Assembly: GCF_947502445.1 (NCBI RefSeq)
Contig: NZ_CANMZW010000015.1
Location: 1 to 64,000 of the forward strand
Reading direction: 5' to 3'
DNA: 64,000 nucleotides
From: an uncultured Brevibacillus sp.
GTDB taxonomy: Bacteria; Bacillota; Bacilli; Brevibacillales; Brevibacillaceae
The notes under the pieces are model-generated. The model made no database searches. It was not told where the DNA came from and worked only from the letters and a program-made list of their open reading frames with translations. Both the position numbers and the translations under genes were made by a program. Shown here one piece after another: positions 44,162 through 53,900 of the stretch; positions within the stretch are counted from its first letter, which is position 1, and the number at the start of each line of letters is the position of its first letter.

Positions 44162-45043
44162 CTACCGTATTTCCTTTGCGTCAGAAGGCAAATTCCTCAC
44201 GCAGCTCAAATATTCCATCATGCTCGCATCATCTTTGGCAGGATAAGTAAATCCGAGAGAATCTGCCACATCGAGCGCCAATCGGCGGAACAATTCACAG
44301 GTGACAAACAAGGCATCCCAAGTATGCTCGTATTCGCTATCGGAGTAGGTCTTCTTGTACAGCTCCCAATAAGGTTCGGGAAGATCGTTCTTGAAGTATT
44401 TTCCCAGCTTGCCAGTGGAAATTTGAAAGTCATTCCGCGAACCGATCCACCAGGAAACCATCTGATCCAAAAATTCTCTGTTCGTTAGTTCATACATCCG
44501 TTTGGCGTACGGCAATTCATCTCGCCAAATCCCTTTCGCGACGTTTTGCAGGCACCACAAAAAATCATTGCAGCAGCTAAAATAAAGCGCCTCCGTTGGC
44601 TTTTTCACATGGTAGTCGATATCTGTCGGGGCAGGGATGTGTGGCAAGCAATTATCCTTATCGAGCAGGGGCATGGTGAGCTTATCCTTGACGTAATTCT
44701 CCTGCATCGCTTCTTTTGTTTCGATATGCAGATCAATCCGGTTTCCATCGGTAAACAGCATTAAATATCCATACGACCGATCAAAATCCATCTGTATGCC
44801 AACCATTTGGTCATTTTTATCAGGCTCTTGTATCATAATCAGATCGCCAAATTGCTCGATCCAATGCTCATCGTTGATAAATGAGGCTGTTTCCGTCACA
44901 ACATACACGATATCGTAGTCTTGAAAAATATCTTTAGGTGCATTTGCATTTGTTCTAGAGCCATTCATATATACCGCCCGAATACGCTCATCTTTTTCAG
45001 CAATTCCAAGGATCAAATCAAGCATTTCTTTTTCACTTCTCAT
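44162..45043 (-). CDS. Aminoglycoside 6-adenylyltransferase (AadK/ANT(6)-like)
   Basis: A 293-residue nucleotidyltransferase of the streptomycin adenylyltransferase family. The catalytic motif is YMNGSRTNANAPKDIFQDYD in substance: GSR near the start followed by QDYDIVYVV. LYFSCCNDFLWCLQNVAKG is also typical. Such enzymes inactivate streptomycin by adenylylation; B. subtilis aadK is the chromosomal example. It appears to be a chromosomal gene with composition like its neighbours. Confidence 0.87.
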   Translation of the reverse strand: MRSEKEMLDLILGIAEKDERIRAVYMNGSRTNANAPKDIFQDYDIVYVVTETASFINDEHWIEQFGDLIMIQEPDKNDQMVGIQMDFDRSYGYLMLFTDGNRIDLHIETKEAMQENYVKDKLTMPLLDKDNCLPHIPAPTDIDYHVKKPTEALYFSCCNDFLWCLQNVAKGIWRDELPYAKRMYELTNREFLDQMVSWWIGSRNDFQISTGKLGKYFKNDLPEPYWELYKKTYSDSEYEHTWDALFVTCELFRRLALDVADSLGFTYPAKDDASMMEYLSCVRNLPSDAKEIR

Positions 45044-45263
45044 CGAATGACACCTCCCCCCTCATCATATCATGATGCTCTTCCCTGCACTTTTATTTCA
45101 AAATCTCTTCGAATAAAATTGCTATCCGTTCAAATTCCTGTTATGCTGATAAGGAATTATTTTTGTTCGCAGAAAAGGATAGCGTAGATAACACATTCGT
45201 CTTGAAAATCCTGAAGAGCAAGGATAGTAACACATGTGCGTATTGCACTAGGAGGCAACAACA

Positions 45264-45464
45264 ATGGAACAAGGTACAGTAAAATGGTTTAACGCAGAAA
45301 AAGGTTTCGGTTTCATCGAGCGCGAAGGAGCAGAAGATGTATTCGTTCACTTCTCCGCTATTCAAGGCGACGGCTTCAAATCTCTTGACGAAGGTCAAAA
45401 AGTAACTTTTAACGTAGAGCAAGGTCAACGTGGCCCACAAGCTTCTAACGTTCAAAAAGTTTAA
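45264..45464 (+). CDS. Cold-shock domain protein
   Basis: A 66-residue cold-shock protein. The RNA-binding motifs are RNP1 KGFGFIE and RNP2 VFVHFSA, in the order [18 protein letters not shown] then DVFVHFSAI. It binds single-stranded RNA/DNA as an RNA chaperone. The ribosome site is AGGAGGC. At least 80 bases upstream are probably a structured leader, as for other csp genes. A clean terminator follows. Confidence 0.94.
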   Translation: MEQGTVKWFNAEKGFGFIEREGAEDVFVHFSAIQGDGFKSLDEGQKVTFNVEQGQRGPQASNVQKV

Positions 45465-45479
45465 TTTCCACACATATAA

Positions 45480-45514
45480 AACAGACTCTATTTTTAGAGT
45501 CTGTTTTTTTTGTT
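45480..45514 (+). terminator. Terminator of the cold-shock gene
   Basis: AACAGACTC pairs with GAGTCTGTT around TATTTTTA, followed by T-run. Confidence 0.88.
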
Positions 45515-45533
45515 TAGCTACCAATGTGCGACC

Positions 45534-46076
45534 TTATTTCCAAATGGAAATGTACCGACTGTCCACTTTGTCAGCTAACCACACCATCTCATTCCCGTGA
45601 TAAAAGCTGACGCCATCCTCCCAAGCTTTTTTTGCCTGAATGAGCAGAATGACTGGAGCGTCATCTCTTCTTTTGCCGACTTGCAGAGCCGTCTTCGTTT
45701 CTTCAGAAAGATGGACGTATTGTCTTCCTTTTGGAACAAGCCCTTGCTTCATAATCGCATCGACAAACCTTTTTGGAGTTCCATGATAAAGCAGCTCGGG
45801 TGGCTCGCTTTTTTCTTTGACGATTTTTTTGGGGATCGAATGACCGTAGAGAGCACGGATTTTCCCTTCCTTGATTTCATGACGCTTTTTTTCTGACTGG
45901 GCGATCATCGTATGCAAATCGCTCTCGTTCAAGTGGCGCCACACGTGCTGCTCCTGCAAAGAATACAGAAGCTGCTGGATATCTACCCAGCCGTATTCGT
46001 TCAGCTCAAGCTCGTATTCATGCGGCGCGTGACGAAGCGCATAGGACAGCTCCTTGCTTAATTTTTGGTAGTCCAT
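45534..46076 (-). CDS. kptA: RNA 2'-phosphotransferase KptA/Tpt1
   Basis: A 180-residue protein. The family core is visible: LSKELSYALRHAP, YGWVDIQQLL, IRALYGHS, LYHGTPKRFVDAIMKQGL and YVHLSEETKTALQVG. Tpt1/KptA uses NAD to remove a 2'-phosphate from RNA; its role in bacteria without tRNA splicing is not settled. The gene stands alone and converges with the cold-shock gene. Confidence 0.9.
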   Translation of the reverse strand: MDYQKLSKELSYALRHAPHEYELELNEYGWVDIQQLLYSLQEQHVWRHLNESDLHTMIAQSEKKRHEIKEGKIRALYGHSIPKKIVKEKSEPPELLYHGTPKRFVDAIMKQGLVPKGRQYVHLSEETKTALQVGKRRDDAPVILLIQAKKAWEDGVSFYHGNEMVWLADKVDSRYISIWK

Positions 46077-46205
46077 TCTCCCGCCACATCCTTTCTTCGT
46101 TTCAAACGTGTAGGATAAAACACAACCAGCTTCTTGGTTATCAGTAGACTATACTCGGGGCTTTCACCCCATAGAAAGCTCATTTACCTTTCCTTTCATT
46201 CTTCT

Positions 46206-47177
46206 CTATTTTTCCTCATCAGTTCCGTTTATGATTCCAATTTTACCCATCTCTCTATACTTTTCATATCGCTGCTGTGTAAGCTCTTCTGGAGACATTC
46301 GTACCAATTCTTTTAGAGATGATTCGATTACAGATTCAACCATTTCCGCCTGCCATTTTATATCATTTTGTGCTCCACCTTTCACTTCAGGAATGATTTG
46401 ATCAATAATTCCTAAGTGCTTCAATTCTTTTGCTGTAATTTTCATGTATTCAGCCGCTTTTGGAGCATACTTAGCATCTTTCCATAATATCGATGCCGCT
46501 CCTTCCGGAGAAATAACTGAGTACCATGAGTTATCTAGTATATGAATATGATTGCCGATACTAATACCAAGGGCTCCACCACTTGATGCTTCTCCTATTA
46601 CAATACAAACAATCGGTACTCTAAGTGTTACCATTTCAAATAAATTACGAGCTATTGCCTCAGAAATTCCACGTTCCTCAGATTCTCTCCCTGGATAAGC
46701 ACCTGATGTATCAATGAATGTAATAATAGGGCGATTAAATTTTTCAGCTTGCTTCATAAGTCTTAAAGCTTTTCTATAACCTTCTGGGTGTGCCATTCCA
46801 AAATTTCTTTCTATGCTTTCCTTTGTGTTCCTACCTCTTTGGTGACCAATAATCGTAACTGGCATGCCTTTATATTTCGCGATTCCACCCATTATTGCTT
46901 TATCATCTCCATATAGCCGATCGCCATGAAGCTCGATAAAATCTGTAAACAATAACGGAATATAGTCCAATGTTGTAGGCCGGTTACGAAGCCGAGCAAT
47001 TTGAACTCGTTGAAATGGTGAAATATTAGTATAAATTTCACATTGCATTTCTTTTAATCGTTCTTTTAATGCATGGATTTCTGAAGATAAATCGAGATCA
47101 TTTTTTTCCATATACTTCTGTAATTCATCGATTTTTTCTTTTAATTCTATAATTGGCCCTTCAAAATCCAAACTCAT
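46206..47177 (-). CDS. accA: Acetyl-CoA carboxylase carboxyltransferase subunit alpha
   Basis: A 323-residue AccA. The N-terminal helix [41 protein letters not shown]-like [30 protein letters not shown] and [12 protein letters not shown] are canonical. It normally pairs with AccD to transfer carboxyl from biotin to acetyl-CoA. Here accD is not adjacent, the sequence is clearly more AT-rich than its neighbours, and a MarR gene precedes it by 16 bases. It is probably a second, acquired copy rather than the housekeeping gene. Confidence 0.88.
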   Translation of the reverse strand: MSLDFEGPIIELKEKIDELQKYMEKNDLDLSSEIHALKERLKEMQCEIYTNISPFQRVQIARLRNRPTTLDYIPLLFTDFIELHGDRLYGDDKAIMGGIAKYKGMPVTIIGHQRGRNTKESIERNFGMAHPEGYRKALRLMKQAEKFNRPIITFIDTSGAYPGRESEERGISEAIARNLFEMVTLRVPIVCIVIGEASSGGALGISIGNHIHILDNSWYSVISPEGAASILWKDAKYAPKAAEYMKITAKELKHLGIIDQIIPEVKGGAQNDIKWQAEMVESVIESSLKELVRMSPEELTQQRYEKYREMGKIGIINGTDEEK

Positions 47178-47193
47178 TCATGGCCTCCATATA

Positions 47194-47661
47194 TTACGAT
47201 TTTCCATTCCTATTTAAGGAAGCGGATTTAGATATCGAATTGATTAAGAGTTCAAAGCCATTGACAACTGTTTTCCGTTCAGATTCTGATAAATCATTAA
47301 GAATTCCTTGATAAAAATTAATCGATTGCTCCCGTAAAGCAGCAACAGTTATTTTACCTTTTTTTGTAAGGTATAGATAAACTTCCCTTCTGTTATTTTC
47401 ATTTACTTCCCGGCAAATAAGCTCATTTTTTACCAACTTGTCTACTAATCTACTTACCGATGATTGTTCTAATTTAAGCTTATTAGCTAATTCCCACATA
47501 GTTAATTTCTTGAGCTCTAGTTCTTCTAACGCCATCATTTGGGAAACCGATAAAGGTTTTTCAAACAGATCTTTTGGAATTCTTTCTGGTTCGAGAATTC
47601 CAGTCATTCTAATAAATTTTTTAATATCTGTTCTTAGTTTCAAGGCTTCTTCTCTATTCAT
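47194..47661 (-). CDS. MarR family regulator of the accA unit
   Basis: A 155-residue MarR protein. The winged helix is LTMWELANKLKLEQSSVSRLVDKLVKNELI with the wing NENNRREVYLYLTKKG. It is AT-rich like accA, with which it forms an operon. A long inverted repeat upstream (47709-47747) is a likely operator. MarR regulators of fatty-acid genes (FabT) exist in other Firmicutes, but I cannot show that this is one. Confidence 0.85.
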   Translation of the reverse strand: MNREEALKLRTDIKKFIRMTGILEPERIPKDLFEKPLSVSQMMALEELELKKLTMWELANKLKLEQSSVSRLVDKLVKNELICREVNENNRREVYLYLTKKGKITVAALREQSINFYQGILNDLSESERKTVVNGFELLINSISKSASLNRNGKS

Positions 47662-47708
47662 AAGAAATTAATTACTCCCTTCAACTAGTGTGTTATGCAT
47701 AATATGTA

Positions 47709-47747
47709 TAATACATCAATTACATTATACATGAAATTGATGTATTA
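47709..47747. promoter_or_regulatory. Inverted repeat, probable MarR operator of the marR-accA unit
   Basis: TAATACATCAATT (47709-47721) and AATTGATGTATTA (47735-47747) form a perfect 13-bp inverted repeat with a 13-base centre, about 48-86 bases before the marR start. Confidence 0.7.
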
Positions 47748-48015
47748 ACAAGTTAGCGCCTTATTTCACATCCAAAGAAAACCATTTTGGATTACCAGTC
47801 GACCGTCTCTTCCCCCTGTCAAGTAGACGGAACTAAAAAAGCCTAAGCAGCCAATGTGTTTCGGTTGAAGTGCACCCCTTAATGTAGACATTGGAAAAAC
47901 CCCTGCGGTTTACCGATGAAAACCTTAGGGGGAAACAAATTTTTCGGTCTAATACTTTATTTTTACAGAACAGCGGGTTTCTTTTTTACATGAATCTTCC
48001 TTCTTCCATCAAATA
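47748..48015. other. Non-coding region with a possible IS3-type end
   Basis: No gene seen. At 47866-47890 the 25-base TGAAGTGC...TAGACA stretch has the TG...CA form and CCCC core of IS3/IS150-type terminal repeats; a TGTCAAGTAGAC at 47816 could be the other end, giving a remnant of about 75 bases. A CCCCT...AGGGG hairpin lies at 47906-47936. Confidence 0.35.
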
Positions 48016-48046
48016 GAAAAAGCCTGCCGTATTGCGACAGACTTCT
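48016..48046 (-). terminator. Terminator of the truncated binding-protein gene
   Basis: On the minus strand AAGTCTGTCG pairs with CGGCAGGCTT (two mismatches), followed by TTTCTATTT. Confidence 0.6.
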
Positions 48047-48077
48047 TCCCTGCTTCGTGCTTACAATGATGGTGATA

Positions 48078-48821
48078 CTATTTCTTGTTCGCTAGTAATG
48101 TATTTACGATTGTGTCCAACTGAAGCTCCTTCGAGTACGGATCTTCCATCACAAATTCATCATGGAACTGATCACCGTATATATACACTTGATTCTTCTT
48201 CGTAGCAGGCAGGTTCTTCCACAGCTCAGTGCTCATTACTTGCTTCACTACTTCTGGAAACCCGTTGTAAACAAAGATATGGTCTCCCAAATACTCCGGC
48301 AGGACTTCCATCGAAACCGACTCGAACCCATCCTTCATGTTCCATGCACTCTTTGTCGGAGGCAACTTGAGCATTTGATAGATCGTAACAGAGCCATAAT
48401 TTCCATCTTTTGCTGCAAGAACGTAGGTAGCTTTTTCAGAAAGCTGCACGATCGAAACCGTTTCACCCTCTTTAATGATTCCCTCAATCTTTTTCCGCGC
48501 CTCCGCTACTTTCTTCTCATATTCCGTAATCCATGCTTCCGCTTCCTTCTCTTTCCCGAAAATCTCACTGACGCTCCTGAATTTCTCTAACGGCCCGGCT
48601 GTTGTTTTGCCTGTCCAATAAGGCAAAAAGACGGTAGTTCCGATTTTTTTGTAATGCTCTATATCATCTTCCTTTGAACCGATAATCAAATCTGGCTCTA
48701 AATAAGTTAATTTCTCCAGATTCATCGGAAATTCGCCCAAATCCTCTATCCTGGATATAACTTCTTTCGAGATACCTGCTCTTTCGAACCAGACCATTCC
48801 TTCAGCGATCATCCCGATCAA
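48078..48821 (-). pseudogene. 5'-truncated iron-siderophore substrate-binding protein
   Basis: A 247-codon frame matching the FecB/FhuD-type fold: LEKLTYLEPDLIIGSKEDD, then EKFRSVSEIFGKEKEAEAW and the C-terminal DPYSKELQLDTIVNTLL. The signal peptide, lipobox and about 60-70 N-terminal residues are missing, and the frame opens at a TTG without a ribosome site. A promoter-like TATAAT and a Fur-box-like sequence remain 20-40 bases upstream, so a deletion has removed the 5' end of the gene. The product could not be exported. Confidence 0.75.
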
Positions 48822-48841
48822 ATAAAACTAGGTACATTATA

Positions 48842-48860
48842 ATTGATAATGATTCTCACG
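48842..48860 (-). promoter_or_regulatory. Fur-box-like operator of the truncated gene
   Basis: TTGATAATGATTCTCA matches most of the 19-base Fur consensus (GATAATGATTATCATTATC) and overlaps a possible -10 region (TATAAT on the minus strand near 48837). Confidence 0.6.
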
Positions 48861-48992
48861 AACAACGTTTTATTCGTTCGCTTTCTTCGGCGTTAGATGT
48901 ATTTATGCTAGTTTAAGAGCAAAAAAGGGGTTTTAGTTAAAATATGGAATATCATCATATAGCTCTTTTTAAAAAAGAACAAAGGATCATCT

Positions 48993-49831
48993 ATGAAAAA
49001 AATCGTACATAGACTAGGCGCGAAAAAATGGATAAAACGCTTGGGGTTGGGTGTCCTTCCCCTAATCATCGGAGGCATTTGGCAAAATGTGATGCAAGAA
49101 AAAGAGTCACAGCTGTTTCCTCCGCCAGGAAAGATCATTACCGTCCAATCACATGACATGCACCTTTATGGTACAGGCACAGGTAAATCCACCATTGTTT
49201 TCATTCCCGGCTCGGGTACACCGAACGCTTTTACCGACTTCTACTATTTGCAAAAGGAATTGCAGCTCTGGAGGCACTTTCGTTTGCTCAGAAGTATCCT
49301 GACGAAGTTGCAGGGATTGTGTTACTGGATGGAGGCAGTCCTGAGTTTTACGCAAATGACTCAGAAACAAAGTCCTATGCATTAAATCGCTTGATGGCAG
49401 GGTTACGTGTGACAGGTCTTGTCAGGGCATTAGGAACTGTAGGAATCCTTCTTCCTTTTTCCGGCGAAAATTTGCGCTATCCTTTACTGCCTGACGACAT
49501 GAAAGAGATGGATGCATCTATGTACTACAACCATCTTGGCGATGCTAGCAATCTATCGTTTATTGCCCATATCAATGAAAATGCGCAAGCGGTAGTCGAA
49601 GGAGGATATTTGCACGATATTCCACTCCTGATTCTATCTTCTGATGGTGACCGACAATGGCGAGAGGTGCAGCAGCAATTATTGCATTGGTCCAACAATA
49701 GTGCCCAAGAAACCATTCCCGCATCTGCGCATTATATTCATTGGTCGCACAAGGAGATTGTTGCTTCGAAGCTGGTGGAAATGCTATGCATAGTAGAAAA
49801 AAAGAGCCTTGGAATCCCATTCGATTCCTAA
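48993..49831 (+). pseudogene. Alpha/beta hydrolase disrupted by an internal deletion
   Basis: The first part (48993 to about 49270) encodes an N-terminal anchor and the start of a hydrolase (IVFIPGSGTPNAFTDFYYL, oxyanion region). The rest (from about 49258, another frame) encodes AALEALSFAQKYPDEVAGIV, LLDGGSPEFY and a C-terminal catalytic His region (ASAHYIHWSHKE). The missing part, about 60-70 residues, would include the GxSxG nucleophile. The break lies at GGAATTGCAG, which fits both parts, suggesting a microhomology deletion with a frameshift. Confidence 0.78.
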
Positions 49832-49853
49832 GGCTCGGGTCTTGTACTCGAAT

Positions 49854-50957
49854 TTACTTAGTCAGGTTCATCATAACTTCTTGAATGTACGAATCAGGAT
49901 GCGTCCCCAGCTCTTGACGCAAGGTTTCCTCTAGCAAACGGTATTGCCTGATCGCGTCATTCTTTCGCCCCAACTCGATATACAAGAGGATGATTTCATG
50001 ACTGATATCCTCTCGTAGTCCATCCACTCTTAAAATTTCCCGAAAATAATGTAATGATTTATGCAGTTGATTTTGGTTGAGATGACTTCTGGCGGCAACC
50101 TCCAACAAGGAGATGTACTCCTGTTCCAGCCGTCTTGTCTTTTCACTCGCCCACTCATAAGCTTTTCCGTTCAGAAACGGTCCTGTATACAGCGCTTCCA
50201 CGCGCTCCAGCAAATCCGTACGATCGTCTGGTTGGAGCCTGATTTGCTTCATGACCTGTTCAAATTCATACAGATCGCAGGAAACAACGCTCTTGTCAAT
50301 CCGAATCTCATTTCTGCCTGCTTGGATACACTCGCCCACTTCACTTGTGCCAATTGCCTTTCGAATATAGTACAAGGTGGAGTTCAAATTTTTTAATGCT
50401 TTCTCATGCTCCAGCTCTCTCCACAACGTATCGATGATTTCTTCGCGGCTAACCGTGCCTTTGTAAATGAGGTAAGCAAACAATTCTTCTGTTTTTGGGC
50501 TTCTCCATTTAATGGACTGATCCTCTCGACCCTCCCAATAAATTTTTAGGCCGTTAAACAGCTGAACAGTCAAGGACGGGTAGGCCGTCTCTATCCGATG
50601 CCTTGCTCGAATCTTGTCTAGCGTTTTGGACATACGCAAAGCGGAAACGGGCTTCATCAAGTAATCCAGTGCACTCATGTCAAAGGCTTGAACAGCATAC
50701 TCATCAAACCCAGTTACAAAAACAATGTCGAGCTCACTATATGATTCACGCAACAAACTAGAAAGCTTCATCCCGTTAATTTCCGGCATGGAAATATCTA
50801 AAAAGGCAAGATCAATCTTGTTGTTCTTGGCATACTCATACGCATCCAGTGGGTTTTGAAACACTTCTCTTATGTCAATCACATCGTTGTCTGACAGTAT
50901 TTTCTTCAAACGCTTCACGGACAGTTCTTCATCATCCACGATAATTGCTCGCAGCAA
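49854..50957 (-). CDS. Response regulator with REC, winged-helix and BTAD (SARP-like) domains
   Basis: A 367-residue protein. REC (about 1-120) has VDDEELS, LAFLDISMPEINGM (phospho-Asp) and DYLMKPVS; an OmpR-like winged helix follows (about 130-225; RSPKTEELFAYLIYKG); and a bacterial transcriptional activation (BTAD, TPR-like) domain (about 235-365; ISHEIILLYIELGRKNDAI) closes it. The last two make a SARP-type activator. The TTG start at 50957 follows GGAGGGGTGA and lies four bases after the kinase stop, so the pair is one operon. Confidence 0.87.
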   Translation of the reverse strand: MLRAIIVDDEELSVKRLKKILSDNDVIDIREVFQNPLDAYEYAKNNKIDLAFLDISMPEINGMKLSSLLRESYSELDIVFVTGFDEYAVQAFDMSALDYLMKPVSALRMSKTLDKIRARHRIETAYPSLTVQLFNGLKIYWEGREDQSIKWRSPKTEELFAYLIYKGTVSREEIIDTLWRELEHEKALKNLNSTLYYIRKAIGTSEVGECIQAGRNEIRIDKSVVSCDLYEFEQVMKQIRLQPDDRTDLLERVEALYTGPFLNGKAYEWASEKTRRLEQEYISLLEVAARSHLNQNQLHKSLHYFREILRVDGLREDISHEIILLYIELGRKNDAIRQYRLLEETLRQELGTHPDSYIQEVMMNLTK

Positions 50958-50961
50958 TGCT

Positions 50962-53900
50962 TCACCCCTCCATTTCTACCTTTGGCAGAGCGGGTATGTC
51001 AAAAGAAACCTTTGTCCCTGTTCCTTCTTTGCTTTCAATCCGAACGCTGCTGCCATAAAGAAGCTTGATACGCTGACTGATGTTCCACAGCCCTACTCCT
51101 TTTTTGCGCACATCGGTGGCCATGATTTCTTCGATTTTCTTATCACTCATACCGCATCCGTCGTCTTCTACTGTAAATCTGATTGCATTGTCCGCCAATT
51201 GCTTTATTGATACGTTTACAGTGCCACCGCGGAAATTCGACATAAGCCCATGTCTGATTGCATTTTCTACCAATGGCTGCAAAATCAGCGGTGGGAGCTG
51301 AAACTCCAAATTCGCCTCTATATCATATTCCACTTGAAGCCTGCTTCCAAACCGCGCTTTTTCAATCATAATATATGCATTTACAAGACTTAATTCATTT
51401 TCGATCGTCGTCAAAGAATCGAGCTGCTTAAAATCAAAGCTGCCTCGCAAATACTCAGAGAGCTGAAGAGTTAGCTCCTCCGCCTTTTGCGGTTCATCCA
51501 TGCACAGTGCCGCAATCGAATTTAAGGCATTGAACAAAAAGTGAGGCTTGATTTGGGAGCGCAAAAAAGCAATTTCAGCATCCTTGGCCATTTTTACGGA
51601 TGCTTTCAATCGGGTCAGATTTCTCACCCGCGCCATCAGTTCTTCGGCTTCAAATGGCTTCCCGACAAATTCATTAGCGCCATTTTCCATCGTTACGATC
51701 ATGTCAGATACTCTATTTTTTGCCGTAAGCATCAGCACAGGCAGCTCAGAGGTAGAATAACGCTCGCGAATCAACCTCAGAACCTCATAGCCCGACATGT
51801 CCGGCATCATAATGTCCAAAATAACCAAAAAGAAATCTGTTTTCTTGCTGAGTTCCTCCAGCGCCAATCGACCGCGATTGACGACCACAATCGAATACCC
51901 TTCTAGCTTGAGCAAATTAATCATCGCTTGCAGATTAGCAAAATCATCGTCCACTACCAAAATCGTTTCATCCCGCACCCCTTTGATTGAGATCGGATAG
52001 GCTCCGTGAGTTTTCGGCGGAAGCCGGTGCAAGCGCTGCTCCGTAATCCGTCTGATGGCGCGATCTTCTTTTTTGGCTGCGGGTATTGTGAAAATGAATA
52101 CCGAGCCCCGACCCGGACTGGATTCTACCCGAATCTCACCCCCGTGTAGCTCTACCAGTTTTTTGGTTATGCTCAACCCGAGTCCTGTTCCGCCATAATT
52201 TTTCGTTACCGAAGCGTCTTCCTGTTCAAATGCGTTGAAAATTCGTTCTTGCATAGCTTTCTCAATCCCGATCCCTGTGTCTGCTACTCGAACCTCTATC
52301 AGGTCGCGGACAGCAACGGCACTTATCTCAACGATACCCTTGTCCGTGAATTTGATCGCATTGTCGAGCAGGTTATGCAAAATCTGGATCAAGCGGTTCC
52401 CGTCTACATACACCTGTGGAGCATCTTCCGCTATTTTATTTACCAGCGTGATCGGCTTTCCCCCCAGCAAAAACATGTGAATTCCGATGACCGAATCGAC
52501 CGCAGCCTTCAGGTCAATCTGGCTTTTAAACAACGAAATATCGCCATGCTTCATTTTGGAGTAATCAAGCAATTCATTGACGAGATGAGTCAGTCTTCTC
52601 CCGTTTTCTAAGACGATTGCCAGATTGTACGCTTGCTTTTCTGTTACAGGGCCTTCAACACCCTTTATTAGCGTATCCGTAATACTCACAATAGCATTGA
52701 GTGGCGTTTTCAGTTCATGTGAAGTGTTCGATAGAAAATCGTCCTTGATCTTGTCTAATTGAAGCAATTGGTCCTTCATCTCATCGATGGTATGATAGGC
52801 TTCGAAAAAGCGAAGGACAATCAAGAAGACCATGATGATATTAAACGCGACAATATAAAGCTGCCCTAGCCAAATATTATCCTTGATGGAAAAGGCAAAC
52901 AGGATAAGGTCAAGGGAATACAGATTAATCGTAAGAATCGCCATGAACATCAAAAATGATTTAAAGGAGTTGTTAGTCGTTTTTTTGATATATAAAATGG
53001 CTGTTCTCATTAATAGCCAAAATAACATCAGCTCGTACAAGCCCATAATATAAGCCTGGAATTCCATGTAAACGTGAATCGGCAGGAAAACAATGAGCAG
53101 AAGATAGGCTCCTAAAATAGCGGAAACGATTTGTGTAAATTTCAAAGAAATAATGCTCTTTTGCAATTGATAGAAAAAAATGGCGAGAACAATAAAGCAA
53201 ATCGTAGAAACAATATCCTTCCATTTGTACATCGCTTCAAACGAAACATGATGGAAAAACAGCAAAAGCGGCCGCTCGCTGATCAACCCGCTGTATATAG
53301 CATAGAGGAAACAAACGATAGCGAAAAACAGCAGGGAATCATCTTTTTTTCCGTATAGACTCGCGGTTATGAAGCAAATGAAGTAAATCGTCGCCAGGGT
53401 CCCCAGAATCACAAAAGTGCCCAGCTCGTACCCCATGTTTCTCTGCTGAATTTCGTTCATGTCCGCTTGCCCGCCAAAATAAATCGACAACGGAATGCCT
53501 GAATTGATGTAATCATAATTGGCAACTTGAACAATGATCTCGATGTCTCCCTTTTCACTTGAAAAAGAGCCGAACTTTGGAACATTTCCTGCGCGATAGG
53601 TAGTGACATCACTAGTAGGCTTGCCATCCTCAAACAGTTTATGTCCATTTGCATAGACCGCACTTGAAAAACGAATATTTGTTTTTTTCAATGCAAAAAT
53701 TCCACTGTAGGGTACATTTTTGAGGACCATCCGGTAGGTAGCATAACCGTAAGCAGGCAATGGCTTACTATCGATTATTTTTCCGTTCCATTGAGAGGGT
53801 ACCGTCATGAAAGTAGTGGGAGAGGGCTTGTCTCTTTGCTTGAAGTCTTCGGGGGTTAACAGCTGATTCCAATAAAATTCCCATTCGCCGTCCAGCTTGA

